Assembly (NCBI GenBank): GCA_010279815.1
Contig: QEOQ01000104.1
Span: 415,993-479,992 of the forward strand
Direction: 5' to 3'
DNA: 64,000 bases
Origin: Brachionus plicatilis
Lineage: Eukaryota > Rotifera > Eurotatoria > Ploima > Brachionidae
Shown here: in pieces, positions 55,674-64,000 of the stretch
Numbering within the stretch: the stretch's first letter is position 1
Layout of the letters: each line of letters opens with the position of its first letter
The notes under the pieces: generated by a model
The model's database searches: none
The model's input: only the letters and a program-made list of their open reading frames with translations
Told to the model about the DNA's origin: nothing
Made by a program: the position numbers and the translations under genes

Positions 55674-57182
55674 ATGTTTCTAAAGTTTTTATTAGCTGTA
55701 TTTAGTCTGAAGAGTCTTGCTTGCTCAGAAATAATCTACAAAGTAATTGATGACTTTGAAAATGGTATTTCAACACTTTACTACACTAACGTGGTTCAAG
55801 GATCCGCATTTTATGAATATAAACTATCCAACTCAATGCTAGAATTAAAATACAAATTTTCATCCCATGAACAAGCCGACTTTATTGAAGTATTACGAAG
55901 TTATGGACCAGAGCATCAGAATTTTGGATGCACCAACCCGCTTGGAATATCAATTGGTATTCAAATTGATGAGTTAAATGTGGATACCTTTAAGTTTATG
56001 CTCTATACAGAAAGTAGTTCTGGACAACCGGATGTTTTTGCTTACAGCTTTGACCTTTCAAGTGTAACCACAAATCAATGGTTCAATTTGGTGATGCCTT
56101 TTGATAAATTCAAAATTTTCTATTCAACTTCATCAAACCCTGTGTTAAATTTGAATAGAATCAAAGCTTGGAGACTGACAATTTTTAATAAGTTAAACAA
56201 TCACTCGAAATTGATAAGATTTAAGAGTATAAAGCAGTTATGTCATGCTTCAATGCATACAAAGCCAAGCAATCTGGCAATTAGCTCAATTTTTATTCAG
56301 ATATGGAACACAGATGGTTGTGCCTGCGGCCAATGGTCTGAGACCAGATGGCATGAAGAATTAATGAAAATGGATTCGATAGGAATCAGGAGACTTATTG
56401 TTCAATACACTGTTTATGACAAGCATAGTTGGCTATCCAAAGACTGGACTGGAAGAAGCACTTTAGATAGAATACTAGAGGCAGCTAATTTGGTTCAAAA
56501 TTTTCAAATTGTCCTAGGTCTTTATTTTGATGAGAAATGGAATACATTTAATAAATATGAGCAGAATTATTATGGTTTGCTTATGGCTGAGCATGAAAAA
56601 TTAATTGATCAAATAGTGGATCTTTATGGCACGAATAGATCTTTTGGTGGGTTCTATATTCCTCAGGAATGGAACAATGTCGAATGGAGCGATGATTTAA
56701 GTCTTGATTTATTTGTTGAATGGACAAGAAAATTAAGTGGTTATATTAAGCTAAAAGGAAATTTTAGCATTTTATTGTCACCTTTTTTTAGGAGTTATGT
56801 TGATTTGGAAAAAACAAGAATTATTTATGAAAAGTTTTTAAATTCAAGCAATGATTCGATGTCGTTCATAGATGAAATTTGTGTTCAGGATAGCATTGGG
56901 GTTGATAAAGCTTATGCCAATAACTTTATTAGTTTATATAATAATTTGGAAGTGTTGAAAGTAATAGTTGAGAGAAACAGGGTTAAATTTGGAGTGAATG
57001 TTGAGCTTTTCGAGCAAGTGGGAAAACATTTTGTGCCAGCTGATAAAGAACGAGTTCAGCGGCAATTGAGGGCTGCAAAATTTTTTACAAGCAATATATA
57101 TGGCTTTGATTGGACATATATGATGGCCCGAAATTACAGTCTTTTTAATCAATATAGTCAAACATTTAATTTTAATGTGTAA
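55674..57182 (+). CDS. Secreted single-exon protein with a DUF4434-like (glycosidase-like barrel) domain
   Basis: 502 codons, intact, no intron. Residues 1-18 are a signal peptide (MFLKFLLAVFSLKSLACS). Residues 25-185 start VIDDFENG and look like a beta-sandwich carbohydrate-binding module. From about 200 the sequence SSIFIQIWNTDG, a Trp-Glu-rich patch, IRRLIVQYTVYD, ILEAANLVQNFQIVLGLYFD and FYIPQEWNN (327-335) resembles DUF4434, a predicted TIM-barrel family related to glycoside hydrolases; the Glu in IPQE is a candidate catalytic residue. Substrate unknown. AATAAA is at 57206-57211. The intronless structure and family distribution allow a bacterial origin, but composition has adapted to the AT-rich host. 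Confidence 0.75.
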   Translation: MFLKFLLAVFSLKSLACSEIIYKVIDDFENGISTLYYTNVVQGSAFYEYKLSNSMLELKYKFSSHEQADFIEVLRSYGPEHQNFGCTNPLGISIGIQIDELNVDTFKFMLYTESSSGQPDVFAYSFDLSSVTTNQWFNLVMPFDKFKIFYSTSSNPVLNLNRIKAWRLTIFNKLNNHSKLIRFKSIKQLCHASMHTKPSNLAISSIFIQIWNTDGCACGQWSETRWHEELMKMDSIGIRRLIVQYTVYDKHSWLSKDWTGRSTLDRILEAANLVQNFQIVLGLYFDEKWNTFNKYEQNYYGLLMAEHEKLIDQIVDLYGTNRSFGGFYIPQEWNNVEWSDDLSLDLFVEWTRKLSGYIKLKGNFSILLSPFFRSYVDLEKTRIIYEKFLNSSNDSMSFIDEICVQDSIGVDKAYANNFISLYNNLEVLKVIVERNRVKFGVNVELFEQVGKHFVPADKERVQRQLRAAKFFTSNIYGFDWTYMMARNYSLFNQYSQTFNFNV

Positions 57183-57488
57183 AATTATGACTGAGCAATT
57201 TAACTAATAAAACAAATTATCTAATATTTATTTATTTTAATTATTTATTCATTCAATTAACGTCAATTCTGTAGATGTAATTTAAGTTTTAAAACAAATA
57301 TTTTAAATTATTGACCCTAATTTTTTCGATTATTTTCAAAAATCTTTAAAATATATATATATTCTGAAGGGACGTCAGTAAACGTCACCACAAATTTAGA
57401 AAAAAAATTCACAAATTCAGTAAAAAAATCACAAATTCAATAAAAATATTATTATTTCATTAAATAAAAACTAATTTGGTTTTTAATT
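57183..57488. other. 3' flank, no gene seen
   Basis: AT-rich, with short AAATTCA(A)TAAAA-like phrases. Nothing assigned. Confidence 0.5.
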
Positions 57489-57980
57489 CACAAAATCAAT
57501 AAAACATATCTAATAGAGCGAAACTGCCACAAATTAATATATTAATTCACTAATTAGATAAAATCTGCACTATTTTGATAAATATACAGTCCCGTTCTGT
57601 TCACTTGTTTTTACCAAAATTTACGTAATTTTACGTAAATTTACGTAAATTTTTATTTACATGGTAAAAAGTAGAAAGTCGATGAAAAAGCAGAATTGTA
57701 ACCTTTTTTTCAAAAAATCATAACTTTTTTGTCCCTTTTTGATTTTACGCAAATTTACGTAATTTTACGTAAATTTACGTAATTTTTCGTAAAATTACCA
57801 TTTTTTACATTTGTCAATTTACGTAATTTTACGTAATTTTACGTAAATTTTGGTAAAAACAAGTGAACAGAACGGGACTGTATATTTATCAAAATAGTGC
57901 AGATTTTATCTAATTAGTGAATTAATATATTAATTTGTGGCAGTTTCGCTCTATTAGATATGTTTTATTGATTTTGTAAA
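57489..57980. mobile_element. Palindromic element enclosing a TTACGTAA MITE
   Basis: The outer arms (AAAATCAATAAAACATATCT, then GAGCGAAACTGCCACAAATT) at 57489-57586 are mirrored at 57883-57980. Between them lies a CAGT-ended MITE, so a palindrome grew around or was split by it. Confidence 0.75.
57587..57880. mobile_element. TA-flanked MITE with iterated ACGTAAATTT / ACGTAATTTT
   Basis: CAGTCCCGTTCTGTTCACTTG and its inverse form the termini; TA flanks both sides (57585-57586, 57881-57882). Subterminal tracts consist of repeated TTACGTAA units on both arms. A second right half of the same element lies at about 57985-58127, with GAACGGGACTG again followed by TA. Confidence 0.85.
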
Positions 57981-58261
57981 AAATGGTAATATTACGTAAT
58001 TTTTCGTAAAATTACCATTTTTTACATTTGTCAATTTACGTAATTTTACGTAATTTTACGTAAATCTGCGTAAATTTACGTAAAATTACGTAAATTTTGG
58101 TAAAAACAAGTGAACAGAACGGGACTGTATAACTAAAACAGTACTCAATTAACTTATAATTAATTATTGACACTAATTAATTTTTAAAAATCATTTATTT
58201 TTACTTTATTTTTTATTTTATATTTTTATTCTATTTTATTTTACTTTATTTTAATTTTTTT

Positions 58262-58318
58262 TTTAATCTGAAGGAGCTTTATCTCGGTACAGATGCACAA
58301 ATAAATAATAATAATAAA
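58262..58318 (+). repeat. LINE 3' terminus (same family as 50452)
   Basis: ATCTGAAGGAGCTTTATCTC, GGTACAGATGC and an AATAATAATAAAT tail, matching 50452-50510. Confidence 0.6.
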
Positions 58319-58477
58319 TGCCCCGTTTTTTCTTCAGTTCTTTTCTTCTCTTTTTTCGTATTTTAAAAGAAAAAAAGCAATGAAATATTTTTTTATTCTT
58401 TTTTTTTTTATTTTCTAAGGTACATATTAAGAGATAATAATTTTATTTTATATTTCTTTTTTTTGTTTTTTGGAACA

Positions 58478-58556
58478 TTTTATATAAGCTTGGCAAAGGA
58501 GCGAAAACTCGAGCCAATATTTATTTATTTAAATAAAGACGTTTTTCATCATCATA
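58478..58556 (+). repeat. Another LINE 3' terminus with CAT tail
   Basis: GCTTGGCAAAGGAGCGAAAAC followed by TAAATAAAGACGTTTTTCATCATCAT. Stem-forming end plus ATC/CAT microsatellite tail is usual for the 3' ends of RTE/CR1-like LINEs. No coding part remains. Confidence 0.55.
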
Positions 58557-58593
58557 AATGTTCAAATAAAACTTAAATTAAAACTTGAATAAA

Positions 58594-58722
58594 ATGTCTC
58601 CAGAAGCAAAATCAAGAGAGAGTGTATTGCTCGATCCAATCGACGACACGCTAAACGAAGTTGAAGATATTCCTCATACTCAAATTCTCAAAAAAAATAA
58701 GTTATTTTTTTTATTTTTTTAA
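58594..58722 (+). other. Possible short coding exon
   Basis: ATG at 58594 opens MSPEAKSRESVLLDPIDDTL, then NEVEDIPHTQILKKNK, ending in a Phe run and a stop. The first 36 codons have balanced, gene-like composition that stops abruptly at an A/T tract. It could be a first exon or the N-terminus of a transposon gene; no partner exon is found. Confidence 0.3.
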
Positions 58723-59771
58723 TGTAATTTTTTTTTTTTACTTAATTAGTGAATTTTTTACATTAATAGTGAATAAAATTAAAATAAAGTTATGATTTAA
58801 TTGAATTAGTGTTTTTTCATCTTTTTTTGTGCTGTTTTTTTATTTTTTGTGAACAAAATAACCATTATATGGAGTTTTGGTGAATTTTTACCAAGTCAAT
58901 TTAGCAAAACGAATATTATATCTAAAGAAATGGATAAAATGAAATTATATAATTTTTCAAAATAAAACAAAAATTTTAATAATAGCATGGATTAAATTTT
59001 ACTTATGTAATTTCTCAGTTTTTTAAGCTAATCTATATGTAATTTTAATGAAAAAATCAAGAAAATTAAAAATATTACGTGTAATTTTTGGTTTTCATAT
59101 TTAAAATTATTCAATAAATCTTGTGGCTATTTTGTTCCTTAAGAGCGAAACTTTAGTATCAAATTTAAGTTTTCTTGGGTTTTTTCGAATTTGTTTCAAA
59201 ATTTTTTTGATGATATGTCCTATTTATTGGAGTTGTATCTAAAATAATACAAATGCTTTAAAAAATATTTTGATCATTCCACATGTATCTAATGCAGTAT
59301 TTTGATGAAGTATAAATTTACTTATTCATTATCTTTTTCCTTTTAATAGTGTCGATTTTTCTTCCTGTTCTTGTTAATTAAGCAAAAAATGTTTCTAAAT
59401 CTAAAATAAAGTGAAAAATATTTTGTATTATTATCTTTTATTTTATTTTTCTAATCTTTTTTCTTTAATGTGTCTTCTTTTCATTTTCTTTTATGAATTA
59501 ATAACGTTATAAAAAAAATTGGTTTAACTAATCTCCTTGCGTGTCAGTCAATTTCATCTTCATCATTATGATCATTTACATTTATGCTTTTCGAGTTATA
59601 ATGATTAAAAAAAATTTTATCTTCAATTGACATATAATAAAAAATGGATACAATTGGTGGATACAACATGTTTTAATAAGTAAACAAAATTTAACATTTA
59701 AATTTTTATTTTAAAAACTTTGACAGTTAAATATGGATGATAAGCCCAGAAGTTGACCATCAAACCCATAA
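58723..59771. other. Intergenic, no gene seen
   Basis: Long A/T tracts, with no supported feature. Confidence 0.55.
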
Positions 59772-60014
59772 ATGAAAAAATTGAAAATAATTTTATTTTC
59801 ATCTAAAAAACCAAAATTTCTATTAACTTATTTTGATAATTCAAATTTTCAATCTGTCAAATCTTTTATCCTGACTTCACACTTGCCTTCAGGAGACATC
59901 GATCTTTCAAATAACCGACAAATCGAAATAATTAATAAATCTAAAAATTGGCAAAAAATAAAAAATATTAAACATAAAATTACAAAATATATTACTAAGA
60001 AATTCTGTAAATAA
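59772..60014 (+). other. Unassigned 80-codon frame
   Basis: MKKLKIILFSSKKPKFLLTY, then SFILTSHLPSGDIDLSNNRQ and a Lys-rich end. It has an ATG and is complete, but its composition is what AT-rich DNA gives by chance. No family recognised. Confidence 0.25.
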
Positions 60015-60259
60015 ATTTTTTAAAATTTTTAATAGATTTCTGTTACCGATTTGATTAAAGCAAATAAATTGAGTGTTAATTGTCTAAATTATTTACCAAA
60101 AACCTCAAAATTTTTTAATTTCATGTTTATAAAAAAGCTTAAAATTACCTGAATTTTCTTCACTTAAATAAAAAAAAACCCAATTATCGAATCCTTAAAA
60201 ATTGACTAACTTTCAAACAATTTTAAAGTTAAAAATTGAAATAAACTTCATCAAAAAAA

Positions 60260-60672
60260 ATGAAAATACCAACATTAATAATTTTAATTCTAGGTAATCT
60301 CAAAAATAATTTATTACTATTTAAATAAAAAAAATGTATTAAGCCATTTATGCCAAGAACATCAATGCAATTAGATGCTATGTGTGTAATGGTCAACCAG
60401 ACTGCAATGATCCATTTCCAGAAAACGCCCTGTACAAAACCAATTGTGACAGCGCGATCAGCTGCAAAAAGCTAGTTTACACAAAATCGGGTATTAATTA
60501 CGCAATTAGATCATGTGAAACAGCGTGTCGTCAGATCACCACTGAATACTCTGGCAATCCAGCGACATCTTACTGCTGCCTAAGCGACTACTGCAACCAT
60601 GCACCCCTAAAATTCACCAACCACTCTCTACTAATTTTCATTTTCATATTTAACCTAAACTTTTTTCAATAA
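60260..60672 (+). CDS. Ly6/uPAR (three-finger) GPI-anchored protein, two exons
   Basis: Exon 1 is 60260-60293 (MKIPTLIILIL), exon 2 is 60344-60672, with a 50-bp GT-AG intron. The 120-residue product has a signal peptide, NAIRCYVCNG at the start of the mature chain, ten or more Cys spaced as in three-finger domains, a YCCLSDYCN end motif and a hydrophobic C-tail (SLLIFIFIFNLNFF), the layout of a GPI-anchored cell-surface Ly6 protein. The acceptor at 60342-60343 was chosen because it gives the conserved AIRCYxC start in frame; an acceptor nearer the Cys does not keep the frame. Partner unknown. Confidence 0.85.
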
Positions 60673-60729
60673 AAATCTTCCATACATATAGAAAAATTTG
60701 AATTTTTTTGAATAAAATTTTAAAAAAAA

Positions 60730-61821
60730 ATGATAACTCGATTTAGTTCAATTTTGAGAAAAAGTTTTGCCATCAGAAAAATGTCCTCAGAAGCAGAAAA
60801 ACTAGTGGAAAAATCAGAGTGCAGCGATGAGACCGAGCTGGCCCCTGCGAGCAAAAAAATCAAGATGGAAGAAGAACAAGGACAGAAAGAGACAACAATT
60901 GGTCTTAAGCGCAAATACGCGCTGTGTGTGGGCTACTGCGGCGAGGGCTACTATGGACTACAGCGCAATCCGACCATCAAGGACAAATTTCGCACCATTG
61001 AGGACGAAATAGTGGATGCTTTGGTCAAGATAAACTCAATACCTCAGGCTCATGCGGACGAAATGTACAAGATGTCATTTCAGCGCGCTGCCCGCACAGA
61101 CAAAGGCGTCTCAGCGGCCGAGAACCTAATCAGCCTAAAGATGGAATTTTCCCAAGAGCATTTGCAAAAATTAAACCAAGCTTTGCCAGAGCAAATCAGA
61201 GCGTTTGGCTACAAAAAAGTTACCAAATCGTTTGATTCAAAGAACAGCTGTGACGGCCGCACTTATGTCTACATCCTGCCCACATTCGCTTTTTGTCCTA
61301 TTGAAGAACTGTGCAATGAGAATTACCGTGTGAGCGAGCAAATAATTGACCAAGTGAATGAAACTCTGAGATGTTTGTGTGGCACCCACAATTTTCATAA
61401 TTTTACCGCGGGAAGAAAGTACACAGATCCAAGCTCAAAGCGCTACATTATTTCTTTTGAGTGTAGCAAGCCATTTATGAAAGAGGGCTTTGAATACGCG
61501 GTCATCAAAGTCCGCGGACAAAGTTTTATGCTGCATCAGATTAGAAAAATGGTCGGAATGGTAATTGCCATTGTGCGAGGCTTTGCCAATGCGGATACAC
61601 TGAACTTGTGCTGGACAGCGAACAAGGTTGATGTTCCAACAGCGCCACCTCTGGGTCTAATGCTCGACAAGCTTCATTATGACAAGTATAACAAAAAATT
61701 TGGCACTGATGGGCTTCATGAGCCGCTGGACTGGTCCAATTTGGAGGAGGAGATTGAAAATTTTAAGCATGAGCACATTTTTTCCAATATTATTCAAAAA
61801 GAAAGAGAACAAAAATCGTAA
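60730..61821 (+). CDS. PUS1: tRNA pseudouridine synthase, PUS1 type (TruA family)
   Basis: 363 residues, intact, no intron. The TruA-family signature QRAARTDKGVSA carries the catalytic Asp (residue 124); YALCVGYCGEGYYGLQRN is the conserved first beta-strand region and HNFHNFT and GQSFMLHQIRKMVG are later family motifs. The enzyme isomerises uridine in tRNA and some mRNA. The first ATG gives a basic, Ser/Arg-rich leader (MITRFSSILRKSFAIRK) like a mitochondrial presequence, while Met18 would give a form without it; a Lys-rich KKIK near 42 could be nuclear. This mirrors the two-compartment use of animal PUS1. The gene starts only 57 bases past the Ly6 stop. Codon use is less AT-rich than nearby non-coding DNA. 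Confidence 0.93.
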   Translation: MITRFSSILRKSFAIRKMSSEAEKLVEKSECSDETELAPASKKIKMEEEQGQKETTIGLKRKYALCVGYCGEGYYGLQRNPTIKDKFRTIEDEIVDALVKINSIPQAHADEMYKMSFQRAARTDKGVSAAENLISLKMEFSQEHLQKLNQALPEQIRAFGYKKVTKSFDSKNSCDGRTYVYILPTFAFCPIEELCNENYRVSEQIIDQVNETLRCLCGTHNFHNFTAGRKYTDPSSKRYIISFECSKPFMKEGFEYAVIKVRGQSFMLHQIRKMVGMVIAIVRGFANADTLNLCWTANKVDVPTAPPLGLMLDKLHYDKYNKKFGTDGLHEPLDWSNLEEEIENFKHEHIFSNIIQKEREQKS

Positions 61822-61872
61822 TAAAAAATTTATGTTTGATTTTTTTTAATTTTTAAGAAAATAAATTTTAGG

Positions 61873-62034
61873 ATGTTCAGCTGGTTGTCCAGATTGCCCA
61901 TTAGCCATTTTGGGGTAATGGATCCCAAGTACAGACGCGGCTACTACACCGGTATTGGCAAGGCATTGTTTAACATTGATACCGTCAATAATGGGACGAT
62001 TAAAATAGCCGAAGAAGACTATTCATCTGATTAA
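61873..62034 (+). CDS. Possible 53-residue microprotein
   Basis: ATG at 61873, stop at 62032-62034: MFSWLSRLPISHFGVMDPKY, then RRGYYTGIGKALFNIDTV, ending in EEDYSSD. Base composition resembles the PUS1 gene and not the flanking AT-rich DNA, and it lies right after an AATAAA (61860-61865) and an AAATTTTAG that could be a splice acceptor. It may be a stand-alone small protein or the last exon of a longer transcript. Size and a basic, aromatic N-half suggest a small mitochondrial or membrane-associated protein, but I do not recognise the family. Confidence 0.5.
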   Translation: MFSWLSRLPISHFGVMDPKYRRGYYTGIGKALFNIDTVNNGTIKIAEEDYSSD

Positions 62035-62189
62035 ATTTTTAATTTAGCTTAATTTTTGATTGCAAAATAAATGTAATTTCAGCAAGCTTTTTATTCATTA
62101 AAAGTTCCATGGTAAAAAGACAATCAACAAAGTTAAAGTAAAAAAAATGGTTTTGAATTTAATATTTTTTTTTTTACAAAATTGAGATT

Positions 62190-62378
62190 TTTTTTGACCG
62201 AGTACGTAATTTTACGTAAAAATTAGTCGATAAGGATGTGTAATTTTGCGTAAAATTACGTAAATTTTAGGAAATTCGTCCCAAAATGCTTCCTGAAAAA
62301 AAAGAGAATCTTTTTTGAAAATCTTGAACAAATTTTATTTTCAAAAAAACTGTTTCTTAGATAATTTTACGTAAAATT
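62190..62378. repeat. TTACGTAA-rich fragment, left of element G
   Basis: GTACGTAATTTTACGTAAAAA, then TTTTGCGTAAAATTACGTAA. It continues on the other side of element G at 62881-63190 (TTTACTTAATTTACGTTAATT, TGCGTAAATTTATCG), so element G landed inside it. Same word family as 38672 and 57587. Confidence 0.6.
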
Positions 62379-62880
62379 AGGCAACTTGAAGTTCATGATC
62401 ATGATTAAATGATAAAAACTTAATTGATTAAAATCTCAATAAATATGATCAAATTAGCTTTTTCAATTTTTTTAAATTAAACATAAGATATTTACTATTT
62501 TAATTAAAAGAAAACAGGATTTTTTTTCTAATTCATCTTTATTTGATTCTTCTAAAATCTTTATTTGAAAATTTTAAAGAAAAATTTATAAGGTATCAAA
62601 ATTATGGCTGTAAATGATATTTTAATATTAATTAAAATATATTACGGCGAAACAAAGTTAAATTTTGTATTGCAAAATTTCAAAATATTGATTAATATTT
62701 AAATTTTACTTCAGATAAAAATTCATATAATTTTCTATCTAATTAAAGATAAAAAAAATCATGTTTAATAAAGTTTTGTTATTTTTATTAAAAAATTAAC
62801 AAAAAATACCCTTTTATTTTAAATCAAAAACCAATAATTTTGATTTGAAATTTACATTTGATCATGAACTTCAATTTGCC
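62379..62880. mobile_element. Foldback element G (502 bp)
   Basis: GGCAACTTGAAGTTCATGATC at the left and the inverse of GGCAAATTGAAGTTCATGATC at the right. GTAAAATTA before and GTAAATTTA after are a 9-bp duplication with one mismatch. AT-rich interior without the GCTCTGC core, so it resembles elements A and B. Non-coding. Confidence 0.85.
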
Positions 62881-63491
62881 GTAAATTTACTTAATTTACG
62901 TTAATTTTTTGTAAAATATGGTAAAATTTTGAGACGAAACTATAAATCATCGAATAAACTAAATATGAAAAAAAATTAAAATTCAAACGTTCTCAATAAG
63001 ACTTAAAATTAAACAATTTATGAGCAAAAATTTTTATTTTTTACTGAATTATTATAGTTAATAAATATTTAAAACTAGTATGACTTTTTTTCTTTCTGCC
63101 CATTCTGGACCTGTTATAGAAGCATTGTAATTTAGCTTCAACTGTACATATAATTGATCAAGTGATTTTACGAAAAATTGCGTAAATTTATCGTTAATTA
63201 CCGTAGAGCTTTAATATTTTGAAACCATAAAAATAATTAAAAAAACCAAAAAAATAGTAATTTTTACCACAAATTTAATAAAACATCCACAATTTTAATA
63301 ATTTTTCACACATTTAATACTTTTTCCACTAATTTAATTAAATCGCAACTATTATAGTACTTTTGACACAATTTTAATACAATCACCATAAATTTAATAA
63401 AAAATACTAAAAATATAATAAAAAACTCCAAATAATTTCAAAAAATTACATTTGTTTACACTTATTTTGACAATAAAAATATTTTTTTTTT
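62881..63491. other. Repeat remnant and intergenic, no gene seen
   Basis: Right part of the TTACGTAA-rich sequence to about 63190, then AT-rich DNA with short phrases ACAATTTTAATAA / ACAAATTTAATAAAA repeated at irregular spacing (63260-63430). Confidence 0.5.
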
Positions 63492-64000
63492 TCAATAATG
63501 AGCCGCATGTTTTACAGTTATTTTTGAGTTTAGCATTATCGTTGATTTCGGAAGCCATCGCACTTGTTGTTGGTCTAACACAAACACTTTTATTAAATTT
63601 ATTATGATGGCTTCAGGTTTTTGACCAAAATTTTCATATTCAACTATTTTTTGATATATTATTGGATCAATCTTGCGAATATCTTCTTCATCATTTGGAT
63701 GATCTTTATGCTCATCATCTGATATAAAACAATTACCTTTGGAACGTCTGTTAACTGTAAATATAAAGCTGCACGACATCCATGCTTCAAGTATTTGCAA
63801 TAAAATCGATGCTTATCTCCATCTTGACTCTTAAAAATCCAAGTATTTCCGTTGATTGTCCCGTCTTTGATTTCTTTAAGAATCACATCAAAATCTTCAA
63901 ACGACTTAAACAAATCATATGTAATTGCTTTCCCCCTTTTTCTAATCTCATTAGCTGGTTTGAGAACATCTGTCCAATCTTGATCAACATCTTCTAATGT
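63492..64000 (-). pseudogene. MULE-type transposase N-terminal zinc-finger fragment (copy h)
   Basis: Entering from the window end on the minus strand: VDQDWTDVLKPANEIRKRGK, FKSFEDFDVILKEIKDG, NTWIFKSQDGDKHRFYCKYL, KHGCRAALYLQ, and after a one-base shift near 63740 FISDDEHKDHPNDEED. W...YC.....C....EH.DH is the FLYWCH/WRKY-like finger of MULE proteins. It then reads into a linker (IIYQKIVEYENFGQKPEAII) and decays. The gene may continue beyond the window on its 5' side. Confidence 0.65.

Noticed and set aside
1..64000. CRISPR arrays, operons, ribosome-binding sites, bacterial terminators
   Set aside because: The window is eukaryotic: spliced genes, polyadenylation signals and eukaryotic transposons. 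No regularly spaced identical repeats were seen.

Overview
The window reads as nuclear DNA of a small invertebrate animal. It is very AT-rich, host genes carry short GT-AG introns, AATAAA signals lie close behind stop codons, and transposon remnants of many classes fill most of the space. The gene set (S1 protease, LITAF-domain protein, MFSD4-like transporter, secreted LamG-fold proteins, Ly6/three-finger protein, PUS1) and the many single-exon or few-exon genes make a monogonont rotifer such as Brachionus my best guess. That is an inference, not a proof.

Layout. 0-3.4 kb: a two-exon trypsin-fold protease whose 2.3-kb intron is packed with transposon debris. 3.4-8.5 kb: almost gene-free, with two C-terminal scraps of MULE-type transposases. 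8.5-12.6 kb: a 5'-truncated non-LTR retrotransposon with an 82-bp target-site duplication, a foldback element, and a second dead LINE fragment. 12.9-13.3 kb: a two-exon LITAF-domain gene. 14-22.9 kb: MULE and Tc1 relics and several large inverted-repeat elements. 22.9-29.4 kb: a nested stack in which a 5.4-kb LINE sits in a pogo/Tigger-type element that sits in a Tc1 relic. 29.5-30.9 kb: an intronless MFS transporter. 31.9 kb: an assembly gap. 33-34 kb and 51.7-52.7 kb: an inverted pair of nearly identical secreted LamG-fold genes. 34.3-35.5 kb: one foldback element holding two others. 36-51 kb: more MULE, LINE, pogo and Helitron pieces and a 1.1-kb palindrome. 53.1-55.4 kb: a Tc1 relic, a 0.8-kb palindrome built from Tc1 leader sequence, and more foldbacks. 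55.7-62 kb: the main host-gene cluster (secreted DUF4434-like protein, Ly6-like protein, PUS1, a possible microprotein). 62-64 kb: foldback, TTACGTAA-type repeats and a MULE N-terminal relic running off the end.

The most notable system is a superfamily of foldback elements. Most start GGCA..TTGAAGTT or a close variant. Several are flanked by clean 8-9 bp target duplications, three of them confirmed by an empty-site paralogue in the same window. A subset with different arms shares the same asymmetric core of about 80-95 bp, bounded by GCTCTGCAAAAACTCTGC and its inverse. Eight MULE-type transposase scraps in the window have only N- or C-terminal ends. A MULE-type machinery, acting from elsewhere in the genome, is therefore a plausible mobiliser.
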